From positions 1 through 64,000 of the forward strand of contig JAECUM010093700.1 in the NCBI GenBank assembly GCA_016617855.1: DNA of 64,000 bases, in the 5' to 3' direction. Under the pieces are notes generated by a model. It saw nothing but the letters and a program-made list of their open reading frames with translations. It was not told the DNA's origin and did no database searches. Source of the DNA: Megalonaias nervosa (lineage: Eukaryota; Mollusca; Bivalvia; Unionida; Unionidae). Position numbers and translations under genes: made by a program. Below, in pieces: positions 10,797 through 24,136 of the stretch; positions within the stretch are counted from its first letter, which is position 1; each line of letters opens with the position of its first letter.

Positions 10797-11757
10797 ACGC
10801 GGTGGTAATTGTGTGTCTTCATGAATTACCTGCAATTGTTCACGTACAAATCCACGTTGAGGAGCAGTTGAATCCAGTCTGTAGATTGCAGGTCTACCTG
10901 TGAATCTAACCACACTGGAAATTTTATGTGTAGTCACACTCCAGATAGGATCAGTTGCTCTTTTTCTACCCCCTTCAAGTTCACCAGGTTCATATAAGTA
11001 TCTTACAGTCACATTACCTAGTACTGGTTGTTTTGAAAAGTCATGTCGTTGTATTGGTATGTGTTTTTTTTTGTAATTGCATTAATGGGTTTCATGGCAG
11101 TTGCACTTGTAATTTCATTATTTAACGCAGCTATCACACTTGGTAATCTTGCAACCCATTCACAAGATCTCTTGTCTGCCTGAACTATTTCCTTCGCATA
11201 CTGGTATCCAAATAATCTCTCAGCTAGTGTTCGATTAAATCGTTCAACGATTGCCTGATCGCGATGAATTGCAGTGTGTCCTCGTCTGATTTTGACATTA
11301 TGTTTTTTTCATCAGAGATGATACTGCACCAAGAAATTCTTTGCCAGGATCAACCTGTAATAATTATAGCCATCGTATACCACCACGTTGATAACTTCGT
11401 TCAAACGCAGATGTAACTTCAGTACTGTTTTTGCTGATAGTGGTTCTGCTTCTTTATATCTACTTGCAACATCAACGACAGTTAACGCGTATTTGTATGT
11501 GCGTGATTGACGTCTACCAATTTAATAGTATCATGTGGTAAAAACAAAATATCTGCTTGATGAACTTCATTGGGAACACTGACATCAAAATACGCGTACT
11601 GAATTTCTTTAGGCGGTGGTAGATAGATTTGCCATATTGCCTGTCGTCCTAACCAATTTGCAGCAACAGAACGTGAAACATTTGCTGTATCAGCGAGTTT
11701 ACTAATCGCTGCTCAACCCCTCCAATATCCTCTTGGGCTATAATAAATCGATTCCAT
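10785..11757 (-). pseudogene. int: Retroviral-type (rve) integrase (E1)
   Basis: A DDE transposase/integrase that would insert the element and create its target duplication. Start ATG at 11757 (MESIYYSPRGYWRG), followed immediately by a stop, then a helix-turn-helix-like segment and VHQADILFLPHD with the first catalytic Asp. Many frame changes follow through the catalytic core. The last 75 codons (10785-11012) are open and give the small beta-barrel-like C-terminal domain with YLYEPGELEGG and ATDPIW. The E2 copy is at 32688-33675. It converges on the HNH domain with a 12-base overlap in both elements. Confidence 0.8.
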
Positions 11758-11776
11758 TATTATAATAATCAGTTGA

Positions 11777-12301
11777 TTAATTACCAGCCCCTAGGACTAG
11801 TTTACCTTTCATTGCAGATTTTACCAGGAAGCTAGCAAGTTTTTCTCTGAGAGATTTATTCTTTATAGAATTTAACGCATGAATCAACTTCACATCTGAA
11901 ATATGTCGTTGTTGTAAATCTTTGCTGTTATACGCAACGTCATGAACATGACTCGCTTGATCAATTGCGTTTATTGGATACTCTCCAGGTCTTGATTGGT
12001 CTCGTTCGTCAAGTCGAATATCAAGTCGGGTTCCAGGACCAAAGTAGTTATATCCAGGAAGATGTTTTTTAACCAGGTATTTAACCCATGGAGTTCCTGG
12101 TAATTTTCCCAGCGAAGCAGCGGTATCACCGCCTGTCTTCCTTGATTTGTCAAGGGAAGTAAATTTGTATTTTTTTGTACCACATTTCACACACTTGCCT
12201 GTAAGTGCATGCTTTTTATTTTTTGTTATTATTGTTGTTAATCCAGAGGTGGGGGTGGGTGCTCTACATCGAACACAATATAAATTCATATTATTTATCA
12301 T
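11777..12301 (-). CDS. Zinc-ribbon / phospholipase A2-like protein (E1)
   Basis: An intact 174-aa frame. The N-terminal ~45 residues contain two CxxC pairs (YCVRCR and CVKCGTK) forming a zinc ribbon. The C-terminal domain matches the compact viral PLA2 fold of parvovirus VP1 and related elements: a YFGPGT calcium-loop motif near residue 85 and a HVHDVAYN catalytic His-Asp helix near 118. In parvoviruses this activity helps particles leave endosomes; the same role here is an inference. It lies head-to-head with the ATPase, the two start regions overlapping or nearly touching. The E2 copy (32162-32666) is broken. An alternative start is the Met four codons later (MNLYC), which matches the E2 start. 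Confidence 0.75.
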   Translation of the reverse strand: MINNMNLYCVRCRAPTPTSGLTTIITKNKKHALTGKCVKCGTKKYKFTSLDKSRKTGGDTAASLGKLPGTPWVKYLVKKHLPGYNYFGPGTRLDIRLDERDQSRPGEYPINAIDQASHVHDVAYNSKDLQQRHISDVKLIHALNSIKNKSLREKLASFLVKSAMKGKLVLGAGN

Positions 12302-12971
12302 GTGGATATAATTTACTTCTCAGCAACACGAAAGCAGGAGCCAGTCAAGCATCATCTAGCGCTACCGAATTCTATCAGGATGATAATAATTGGCCCATCT
12401 GGGTCTGGTAAGACGCAATTGTTGCTTAATCTGATAATGAGATGGCTCAAGTGGGATAGGTTATATCTAGTAGCGCCATCTGTTGATGATCAGAGATGTT
12501 ATGAAGTACTTAAAGATTTTAATGAAAATGCAAAATTGTTGGACGAGGACGGTAATGATATTATTGATTTTATCACCAATATTGATGAAGCGCCATCTGT
12601 AGATGACCTTGATTGATTTATTAATAATCTCGTAGTATATGATGATGTGATGCTTGACAAACAATCAAATCCAGGTCGGATATTTTCCCGAGGTAGACAC
12701 CAAAATACTGACGTGATTTATGTTACCCAGCGCTCTACACAAATACCTAAAGTGATCAGAGATAACTGCAGTATTTTAGATGTGTTTAATGGAGTCGATA
12801 CACATACTCTGCGAAACATTCATCAGACTTGGTGTTCAGGGGACATGGACATGATTAAATTCAAAAACCTTTTTTTCAACGGCGCAAGCTACCCCACACG
12901 GATTGATCACAATAAATGTACATGATCCTAGGTCGAGGTATCGTATAGGTCTTGATAAAATTTTTGGATAA
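12302..12971 (+). pseudogene. FtsK/HerA-type DNA-packaging ATPase (E1)
   Basis: The motor that would pump element DNA into capsids. Walker A is GPSGSGKTQLL, and Walker B is LVVYDDVM followed by a sensor region with VIYVTQRS. The aligned start is GTG here, whereas E2 has ATG, so the start codon appears lost. An in-frame TGA at 12614-12616 interrupts the frame just before Walker B, and another stop falls at about 12923. The terminal GLDKIFG and TAA (12969-12971) match E2 exactly. The gene ends 7 bases before the terminal repeat. Confidence 0.82.
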
Positions 12972-12978
12972 AAACCAG

Positions 12979-13159
12979 AGCAGCAGAAAGGGTGCGACCA
13001 AAAGTAGGTTGTCCGCGAGTAAATTAACACGTGTGGAACGAAGGTCAAAAATGAAGTAACCCAGTTGGTGGGGTTTTATCGTTGTTGACTATTGAGACCA
13101 TAATTTTGTTTTAATGAGTAACAATCCAAGCAAGTGGTCTGTGCACCCTCTTTGCTGCT
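12979..13159. repeat. Terminal inverted repeat unit of E1 (right end)
   Basis: This 181-bp unit occupies the place of the 240-bp terminal repeat of E2. It starts AGCAGCAGAAAGGGTGC and ends GCACCCTCTTTGCTGCT, which pair as a 17-bp inverted repeat with two mismatches. Patches such as TAACCCAGTTGG and CAATCCAAGCAAG match the E2 repeat, showing common descent. The terminal dinucleotide CT (AG on the other strand) is the usual Polinton end. The opposite end of E1 is not in the window. Confidence 0.75.
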
Positions 13160-13165
13160 CGTATG

Positions 13166-13825
13166 GCATTATTGCTTATGTTATTAATCGAACACAAGAT
13201 TTGTTACACGACTAGTCACAACAGATGTGTTTTGTTTTTTTTGTTTGTTTTTTTTTTTTTTTTTTACAAGTTAAGGAATTCTAATACACATCTTCACATA
13301 ATGGGACCAATTCTAACAATTATGATTTCATTTTAAATTATATACTTTTTATGTAAAAAAAAATACCTACAGTGGAAATTAAATGTAGAATAGATTGTTC
13401 GTCTTCTTCTGAAATATGTCAGTTTTGACATCATAATAATTTCTCAACGCATTCATAAACTGACTATTCCATTTTCCTAAAAACTGTTGTCTTAATTAAA
13501 ACAGATCTCGTTTATTTGTAGAGACAGAGATATCAGAAAACAGGTTTCCTTTTTTTAATCACCGGTATTGAAATCAAGGAAAGGTAAATCGCACAGCATG
13601 AACCGTAATATGTAAAGGGTTGTCTTTTTTTCAAATTAGTCTATCACTCATATCGCATAAAATACTATAGTTAATTGTGAAAATTAACAGTGATTAGCAG
13701 AAATTTTTCCTTGTATTTACTGTAACAAGTGCTTTGACGACTACTTTGTGTCACTTTTTAGCACTTAGTGTCTCTTTGTGCTTCTTAGTACTCTTAGTAG
13801 TGCTTAACAGTACGTACCAGGATCC

Positions 13826-13862
<37 letters not shown>

Positions 13863-15140
13863 GGATGGGGGGTGGAGTTGGTGGTTTAGATCATGTCCTC
13901 ATCAGTATTGACATTTTTTGTCATATGTCTCCCACATCTGCGTCCTCGCCCCCCCCCCCCCCTTGTGAATTTTCGTCAGGAACAGGAACGGTCTTGGTAT
14001 AACGGTACCAATTGTACAACCCCAGGTGGGTGGAGCTTAAGGTGTAGGGAACATTGCATTCAGAAATAAACCACAAAACTAGCTGTGATTGGTGCATTAT
14101 GTAAGAGTTGTACTTTCTGTTAGGCTTATAAAAATGTTGAGCCTCTTGGCAACATGTGAGATTATGTTAATTCATAACTATATCACATTTTGTATTTTTT
14201 ATGATTTTTTTAAAATGTGGTACACATGGCTGAAAATGTGTCAGGTGTAACTAGATAACTCTTACTCCTGTCTAGTTCCAGCAGAGTTATCTCTCTTAAA
14301 TGCAATGGAGTACCTGGTTCCGTCCTTGTCAAATTGACAATCTAACATTGTTCTCTGTGACAGTGGGTGACATGCATGCTGAGGTAGGATAGAAAGTATA
14401 TTTATTTCACAAAACATTAGCATTGAGGTCTATGGAAAAACAATTGGTACCGTGATACCTCTTAGCCAACGCAGGGCCCGATTTGGATCATTTTGGCTAG
14501 GCCCCCTGGATTTACTCGCAGGGTCCCTTGTGAGCACGGCATTTGGGAATAAACTTTTAAATAAGTTTGATATCATATTGAACTTAAAATTTTATTCATC
14601 GCTTTAAAATTATTTTCTCTCGTTAGATACATTTTTAAAAATTACTAATGCTCGGAGCCTTTGTGAGCGCGGGTCCTGATTGGGCCATATCAGTCCAATC
14701 GGCCCAAGGCCGGCCCTGGTTGGAACGATCGAAATTTACGCCTGTAACAATATTTCATTAGAGAATGTCCATTCACATCTCTTTTGGAACTAGTTGTGGC
14801 TAAAGGTGATAAATAACTGTGAGATCCCAATGAATATCAATTTTAAAACAATGTATTTTGTATTAAAAACATTCTTTGTTTGTGTCGTTTGGCAGCAAGC
14901 ATGAAGTATTTTCGACGTTAAAGTCACAACAATGACAGGAAATATTTAATCTATTTTTGAGGCTGAATTAATGATTAAATAAACTAAAATCACGCAACTA
15001 TGCAATTTGAAACAAGAAGTAATTAAAAAAATGAGTATTTATTATACTAAATACTGTTTGATAAGTGGTGAACACTCAAATTAAATGAGAGCAAGTTCTG
15101 GAAATGGGGATGTCCATGGTGCAGCTCATTTCAGGTTAAC
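13166..15140. other. Non-coding host DNA
   Basis: No gene found. Contains poly-T near 13250, a (GT)n tract at 13829-13858, a run of C near 13951-13962, and an interspersed repeat copy at 14466-14722. Confidence 0.6.
14466..14722. repeat. Interspersed repeat, hAT-like ends (copy 1)
   Basis: Shares a ~120-bp block (ATTTTTAAAAATTACTAATG and the following GGGTCC..GATTGGGCC region) with 59940-60050. It begins CAGGGCC and ends GGCCGGCCCTG, the type of terminus common in hAT-derived MITEs. No clean 8-bp duplication could be confirmed. Confidence 0.5.
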
Positions 15141-15141
15141 T

Positions 15142-15143
<2 letters not shown>

Positions 15144-15237
<94 letters not shown>
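15144..15237. repeat. (TA)n(TG)n compound microsatellite
   Basis: About 52 bases of TA followed by about 42 of TG. Confidence 0.97.
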
Positions 15238-15239
<2 letters not shown>

Positions 15240-15711
15240 TTTCACGAGTTACTTGAGCAGATGATAAAACGTTTATTGAAATAAGTTATGTGACCAATGG
15301 AAATATGAGAGTATAGTACAGACCACAAAGTTAAGGTGGGGAAACTGTCGACATAAATAAGATTGCCTTTTTAGCACTACTAGTGCATTATTTACTACAG
15401 TTTTCCTTTGTTCCATTTATACTATCGTGTGTAAAGAAAGTTTGGAGGTTGTGCATATTTCAATGTGTAAAATCTGTTTACTGTTTCTTAAGCAACAAAA
15501 TCGGTATTATTAATTCAAATAAAAATAAGGTATGTGTGGTTCTGGTTAGCCGCCCAACCCTATATATTTCTGCCGGCTCTACTTTTATTTTCGATAAATA
15601 AAATTTGGAGAAAAGAACAAAGAAATTCGGGAGAAAAAAAATTAACAAGACGAATGTAACTACGAACTAAGTTAAATTTAGGAAGTTACTGACGCGTATG
15701 TGCTAATTTGT

Positions 15712-15801
15712 ACTTCATTAAAAGCCGTCCGGACCCCAACAAGTTTGTATCGACCTACTTCATTAAAAGCCGTCCGGACCCCAACAAGTTTGTATCGACC
15801 T
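15712..15801. repeat. Perfect 45-bp tandem duplication
   Basis: The unit starting ACTTCATTAAAAGCCGTCCG occurs twice in direct succession with a 45-bp period and no difference seen. Confidence 0.95.
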
Positions 15802-16251
15802 ACCTAGCCTAATTTTTTTCAGTGTAATCAAAACCACTCATTTTTTTTTAAATTTGACCTTATTAATGATAGTAAGGTATACTATTATGAAATTTTAAAA
15901 TTTGCAATTATTAATAAATATTTATCTGTTTTCGAGTGTGAAGTCATTAAAAAATGTAACCCGTACAGGTCAAAATGTACGTTGACTGTAAACATAATTA
16001 AGTTAATATATACCTAAAACGAAATGTACCAATTCAAAACATACCCATGAAAGTCAAAATATATCCCGTTCAAAAGTACATATGAAGGAAAAAAATATAG
16101 TTAAATCAGAATGTCCCAAACGTACAAGCTTTCTGCAATATATTAAAAGCAATTGAAACCCTTTTGATTCATTCAGCCAAATTTAAAAAAAAAAAATAGC
16201 AAAGTATATTGTCAAAAAGTAAACCATAATAATCTGCACCCGATCTGTTTT

Positions 16252-16381
16252 GACCCAATGGTCTATGCAGTTGATTTGACCCAATGGTCTATGCTGTTGA
16301 TTTGACCCAATGGTCTATGCAGTTGATTTGACCCAATGGTCTATGCAGTTGATTTGACCCAATGGTCTATGCAGTTGATTA
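16252..16381. repeat. 26-bp minisatellite, five copies
   Basis: The unit GACCCAATGGTCTATGCAGT plus TGATTT repeats five times; one copy has a single change (GCTG for GCAG). Confidence 0.95.
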
Positions 16382-16586
16382 GCTTGAAACAAACTATGAG
16401 ACAAAAGACAATGTAAAACAAAAATGCAGTATTCCCGTTATGAAACTAAACCATGCACTACAATTCTTTTTTCTTCATTTTTGAACGTACAGATTGTGAT
16501 GTTTACATGCATTCTAAGGTTTTAAAAATAAAGTTATTGCATGAAAAGCTTTAAAAGCCATTGTATGTTCTTGAATTTTGTCTTTG

Positions 16587-16587
<1 letters not shown>

Positions 16588-16628
<41 letters not shown>
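16588..16628. repeat. (CT)n microsatellite
   Basis: About 20 CT units. Confidence 0.97.
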
Positions 16629-16631
<3 letters not shown>

Positions 16632-17139
16632 GTCTAAATGTACTCATTTTGATAATTTCTTAAAAGGATGATGCTAGAGTTAGAGTTATTCATGAAATAA
16701 ATACGTTTATTATTTATATTCTAGGTGAATTTCTCCCTTAGTTTAAAATGTGACTTTTATTTCCCTCCTCCCCCACCCCATCTGTATTTAGCTTCGCTGA
16801 GCTTGGAGAAGTAAAAGTTCACTTGTTCTGCACTAGATAACTGGCGATGGGGATGGAGCTGCTTAGCTGCGCTCTTTCAAAATCTGGAATTTAGAGAATG
16901 TTTTCAAGGCCCTTACTCCTGAGTATTCTTTTTTAATTGGGTGATCTAAAGATATCTAATCATCGAAGGAGATCTGAATGGTCAAGTGCAAACAGAATTT
17001 AATTCAAGGTATTTTATTTTATATCAAGGACGCTTATACAGAGTTATATAGATTACCATTTGTTGAAAGATTAACATCACAAAATATCACTAGAATTTGA
17101 TTCCTATGTTTTTGATTCACTTTGACTCGTAATAAATTT

Positions 17140-17965
17140 CCACCTTGTGGTATGTATATATAATTGTATCGTTTGTTGTCTTTTCTCCATGATTATATAT
17201 TATGTATATCTTTATTTTGTAAATGACCTTAGTCCAAAAAATACAAACTTGTTAATGACGTACCTGACCAGTGACATTTATTTTGTAAACGATATAATAC
17301 ATAGCCAATATTTCTCTATGATTGTAGATCAAATATTCAAATCATTATTGATGGAGGCAGATATGTTTATCTGAATCTGTACCTAGGAGTTTAGTTTTCC
17401 AATTGGAAATTCCTCAACTCTTTGACAACTTCCAATGTTTAATAAAGGAAATTGACCTATATCCTGGCTCTATTATTGTGTCTTAGCTTTTTATATAAAT
17501 GCTGTATACTTCGAAATGATTAATTCCTACCTTAACATCCGAATTGGGATCAGTTTTATTTTTGTGTTAAGTTTTTAATTTGGGTAGATTTATTTATTAC
17601 AGTTATTCACTGTATTTACAATGTGCTCATGAACACTATTTGGACTAAATCAATACTTTTTTGGAATTATAGTGAATTCATTCAAGGATTATATAATTGT
17701 CATACATCAAAAGATTGTTAAAAGATCACTACATTCCAGGTCATTGGCAGAGAATCACATTCGAGACTATAGGCACATCAACACATTCAATATTGGAATT
17801 TATTGGGAACACCATTGGAATTCGATAGGAGCTCTATATATCTAGACTTGTGATAGAACTTTTAGGACTGTTTGAGATTTAATTCACAGTACTGTAAGTT
17901 CTTTTTAAATGTACACTTTGTATTCTAGGGAAATAAATTATTTGTTGAATTTTACAAACCTTGTT
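17140..17965. repeat. Interspersed ~800-bp repeat, copy 1
   Basis: Shares several long blocks in the same order with 48859-49715, for example CCATGATTATAT, TACCTGACCAGT, GGAATTATAGTGAATTCA and GGGAAATAAATTATTTGTTG. There is no open frame, so it is probably a non-autonomous transposable element. At 17171-17175 it has a single GTTTG where E2 is inserted in the other copy. The left boundary is uncertain. Confidence 0.7.
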
Positions 17966-18760
17966 GGTTTTCGCTCTTCTCTGTTGCGTAGCTTAAGACT
18001 ATAAAATTGTAATTCTTGATCAATGTAATCAGTCTAAAACCAGCCATGCCTTGGGGATTAAACTGGGTACATATCAGCTTGATTACATTTTGACTTTAAT
18101 ACGTTTTGGTTTAGTTACGTTTTGGGTTAGGTAAATTTTGATTGGGAACATTTTGACATGTTACCATGTAGACACATATTAATGTACGCTTTTAAGCTGC
18201 AATCACATTTAATAACGTCCCATATATTAACATTCTAAATGAAAATCAATGACTTTTCCATGATTAATTTGGGATGAACTTTGATGAAATTAAGAACAGT
18301 TGTTGGATGTAAACTTTCATGAATAATGAAGTAGTGAATTTATATACCTCAGTACAGACCCATCCTTGATGCAAGCTGAAGTGGTTGGAAAACCATATGA
18401 ACGGCTACATTTTTTCTCCACATGTGTTTTCAATTCTGCACTTAAAATGATTATCAGTACTAATAGTTTCTATGTCAAGCTTGTAAAAAGACTGAGATTA
18501 CACCAGGAGAATATTATTTTTGTCAGTTACAAGTAAGATAAGCTCTCAAAATGGTTTTACTTTTCATTATGAACCTGTCGTGGCTCTATTTTATTTTTAC
18601 CCTCTTCTAGACTGGTTCCGATTTTTCCATAATTACTACCTTGGTGTCTGTGGCGATTGTTATGGTTGGGGTGGGGTGTTTGCAATGTTTTATTTAAACT
18701 GTTATAGAAGTCCCACCCAGACTCTATTTTGTTGGAAAGTTAGACATAGTGAAAGATAAA
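17966..18760. other. Non-coding DNA
   Basis: Nothing recognisable; the short frame at 18520-18759 has no domain features. Confidence 0.5.
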
Positions 18761-18762
18761 TG

Positions 18763-20470
18763 TAACGCTCCGAGCCCCCAGTCAGCTGTGCCGACGGTTA
18801 GATGGCTAAATATACGAAAAAGGTTGAAATTCAATGAATAACAATTTAATAACAATTCAATAATCAAATGACTCAAATTACCAATTACAATCCTTCCGCT
18901 CAACCCTTTAATAAGCCTATTGCATCACTTGATTAGCAGTGTGAGATTGATTTCCACCTGTTTTGTATTTCTACTCATCTGGTGTATCCTTTCTCTCTCT
19001 TATTTCTCCCAATTTCTTCTCCCCTTCTTCCTCGACTATTCTCCAAATTCCTTCTCCTCCTCCTCGACTTTCTCTAGACTCCTTCTCCTCCTCCTCCTCC
19101 TCCACTTTCTCTACCACAACTACTCTTCTGTCGACTTCGACTGTCTCGGCTACAGCCTCAATTCCGTCTCCAACTCTTGAAGATTCGGGACCCAATGGAA
19201 CCCGAAGTTCAGTGTCCCATAAAAAGCTTCCTGAGAAGACACAAGGACGGTACAATCTTTTTCCTTAGCCCTCGGCTAGTCTCAATTCTCTTAAAGACTC
19301 GGGACTCAATGGAACCCGAAGTTCTCTGTAGCCTAAAATGCTTCCTGTGAAAACACAAGGGCTGTACAGTCTTTTTCCTTAGCCCTCTCATCTCACACTA
19401 CACACAGCCTATCATCAGATAACGGCTATTAAATTTCTTCTGTCACGCATTCGTTCACATCAAGATACCCATACGTTCTTGCATGGTAAAACAAATGTCG
19501 TACTACAGCACGGTATCAATTACTTCTTATACATACATCAATAAATTCCGTCACATCAGTACATATTCCTAACCCCGTTATAGTACACAATATCACAATA
19601 ATCAGACGCATTTCTTTACCTTAAAACTCATTTAAATTACACAAATATTTAAATATTCATGCTCTGATATATTCATACTTCCAAAGTAACTAATCTTACA
19701 TACTTCAACCATTCCAAATTCACAATTCAAGAATGTGTAAATTCTAACATAACGCATTAATAAGGGCACTGGTTTACTACGAAGTAAACCTAATAGCGAA
19801 TTACAAAATTAATTCTGACCACAAGCTAACAATCTACATAATTTCCAATCGCATCTAATAATTATCTACGTAAGCTCAAGCCCATTTCTCAAATAAGCAT
19901 ATAAATGAAACACTGCAAAGGTAATTCTACATACTAACGATCCTAGTAATTAAGTATATATGCTACAAATAACTACAATTATGATGCCGTAATATTCTGA
20001 AAAAAATCGAGCAAATAACTTACTGACCTTTTCGAAGCTTTGTCTTTCCTTAGAATCTACCTCTAAGTTTTGCCGCCAATTTACGAGTGGCTTCTTCTCG
20101 GAGTAAACCCTATTGATCCGCAATCCCTTCAAGGCGAATACTAAATTTTCTCTTACGCGTCTGAAGTATCGTTCTGGTCGGAATTGTAATCACACCCTCT
20201 ATCTCAATTCCGATTGGATATCGCTGTGAACCGATCCAACCAACTTAGTGGACAATATCCCTCTCGCTTTCTGTCAATGTGAGGACGGATGAGAGCACAC
20301 TCCGCTCACCCCGCGAGCTTCCCTTTGATTTTTGGACCAAGCTTTAACACATAGGTGTTATAAATGCAAGCCTTTATTTAGATGGTACGATCTATCGCCT
20401 TTGCCGATTCACGATTCCGGTCTCTGGCTGGTCATGTAACCTTGCGTAAGAGTTTAACACTAGCCCGCGC
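18763..20470. other. Compositionally distinct, possibly transposon-derived block
   Basis: Richer in GC and pyrimidines than its surroundings, starting TGTAACGCTCCGAGCCCCC. It contains (TCC)n-like sequence at 19040-19110 and a 114-bp tandem duplication at 19182-19400. There is no intact frame, and its ends could not be defined. Confidence 0.35.
19182..19400. repeat. 114-bp tandem duplication
   Basis: GATTCGGGACCCAATGGAAC at 19182 recurs as GACTCGGGACTCAATGGAAC at 19296. The duplicated unit includes CTTTTTCCTTAGCCCTC at its end. Confidence 0.8.
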
Positions 20471-22517
<2,047 letters not shown>

Positions 22518-22525
22518 TTCATTCC

Positions 22526-22795
22526 ACAGGTGCTCGACGCGAGCATGACGTTGAGAGAAAACAATAATCTGAAGGAAAAATATCATACAGAGTGACAAAA
22601 AGAACCTCAGATTACCCCCAATGACCCGTTCTGAGATAGGACCCACTCTATCATGCAGTATATAGTATGATAGAGAGGGTCCAATGTCAGAACGGGTCAT
22701 GGGGGTAATCTGAGGTTTTTTTGTCACTCAGTATGATTTTTTTTCCTTCAGATTATTGTTTTTCCTCAACATCAAGCTCGCGTCGAGCACATGTG
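22526..22795. mobile_element. Foldback MITE with 8-bp target duplication
   Basis: A 270-bp near-palindrome. The left end CACAGGTGCTCGACGCGAGC pairs with the right end GCTCGCGTCGAGCACATGTG, and complementarity continues through both ~125-base arms to a short AGTATATA centre. ATTCATTC flanks it directly on both sides (22518-22525 and 22796-22803). An 8-bp duplication fits the hAT superfamily. No coding capacity. Confidence 0.8.
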
Positions 22796-22803
22796 ATTCA
22801 TTC

Positions 22804-24135
22804 TGGTATGAAAGAAGAAAAACACGTACAATGAACAGGTGAATTTTAATTTAAAAGTTTGAAGCATGACAAATCTAGTGTGTGAAACTGGTCATGTGAT
22901 CTAGCTTCGGCCATCATGGCTGCAGACGTATTTTATAGTGTCAGCTGAGGAAGTCAAGTTTAGTGCAATTCAGATGCTGATATTGAATGTAGGTGATAAC
23001 ATATTTCTGGGTGTGATAAAGTCATATGATGTTAGATTCTATACGACTTATGAGTGTTTAACAATACTGAAGATCGAACTTGATGGTAGTGCAGTTGCTA
23101 CACAGGTGCTCGACGCCAGCTTTGATGTTGAGTATGATTATTGGGATTATTGGGTTGCTACCACATGGCCGGCGAGCAGACTTTACGCATAATTTTGAAA
23201 AATTTGCATGATTGCTGATCAGCGCATGACATTCTGTGCTTCATGTATGCTGTTTCAGCACTTAATTTTGCACAGTTACTAAGAAATAACTCTACGTATT
23301 TTATTTACTGCATTTTGAGATATCTCATACACTTTTGCTACTTTAAACTTTGAAACTTTATGAACCTAATATGAAAAATGCAATTTGCTTTCCCCTACGG
23401 GATCATGATGAGATTAAACTGGTCATGTGCACAGGGGCTCGTATCATTGCTTACAATTTACCTGTCATACATGTGCAGCAGTTATTATATAGTACATGTA
23501 TGACGGGTAAATTGTAAGCAGTGATACGAGCTGCTGTTGTCACGTGATGAATGCTTATCATTTTCTTGGAACAATAATTTAAAAGCATATTACTTTGAAA
23601 TTTCTATGATGCAGACCGGATGTTGAGCTAAAATTTATTTCATAAAATTCATGCAGTAGTTGGACATTTTAATATTGAAATGTTTATCTCTAGACTGAAT
23701 CATCAAATTCACACGTCATTTAGAGCAGATCCAAATGTTTCTGCTATTGATCTTTTGTCAAGGATATGGTCTGGCCTAATTTTATATAACGTTGGTTGAT
23801 CATTATTATTAAGCACAAATTAATCGGACAGAAATGTAATTATTTGAGAGTGTCTGGATATATAGGTCATTGACAGTATTTATATTACGTTACATTATAA
23901 TCTAGTGTCCAACTTGATGAGTAGCAATTAAATATTGTTTTTGAGACATGCAGTACGAAACTTTATATGAATCAGAATCTTAGGTGACAGTTTAAATGTA
24001 GACTAGTGTTGTTTTACAGAAGCAAATTGATGCCCATTAGAATTCTCTGTGCAAAAATGTAAGTGATTTTAACTGTTGTTTGTTTACTCTCAGATTGCTG
24101 GAGGATATAGAAAACTTGTCCTCCCGTTTTTTGTG
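22804..24135. other. Non-coding DNA
   Basis: No gene found. A fragment AGGTGCTCGACGCCAGC at 23104 resembles the end of the 22526-22795 MITE. A separate hairpin is at 23437-23531. The 84-codon frame at 22938-23192 has no recognisable domain. Confidence 0.5.
23437..23531. repeat. Inverted repeat, ~37-bp arms
   Basis: GCTCGTATCATTGCTTACAA and the following TTTACCTGTCATACATGT pair with ACATGTATGACGGGTAAATT and GTAAGCAGTGATACGAGC across a ~20-base loop. Two or three mismatches. Probably a small foldback element. Confidence 0.8.
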
Positions 24136-24136
24136 A

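Larger units (their letters stand above)
1..13159 (-). mobile_element. Polinton/Maverick-type element E1, left part outside the window
   Basis: A virus-like DNA transposon whose right end is at 13159; its other end lies before base 1. It carries, in order, fibre-like, membrane, penton-like, small ORF, HNH, zinc-ribbon, PolB, SF1 helicase, HNH, integrase, PLA2-like and packaging ATPase genes. This is the mirror image of element E2 (31221-48858), so strand is given relative to E2. The missing major capsid and protease genes would be expected left of the window. Most genes are broken by stops or frameshifts; the PLA2-like, zinc-ribbon and membrane-protein ORFs are still open. Family assignment rests on the PolB + integrase + adenain + FtsK/HerA ATPase set as seen across both copies. 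The predicted target duplication would be the 6 bases at 13160-13165, untestable here. Confidence 0.88.
15802..17139. other. Non-coding DNA with tandem arrays
   Basis: No gene found. Holds the 26-bp array at 16252-16381 and a (CT)n tract at 16588-16628. Confidence 0.6.

Noticed and set aside
14466..14722. 8-bp target duplication for the hAT-like repeat
   Set aside because: Flanking octamers do not match, so the borders remain uncertain.
16252..16381. CRISPR-like array
   Set aside because: Units are head-to-tail with no spacers.
22938..23192. 84-codon plus-strand frame
   Set aside because: No domain seen, and it overlaps a fragment of MITE-end sequence.
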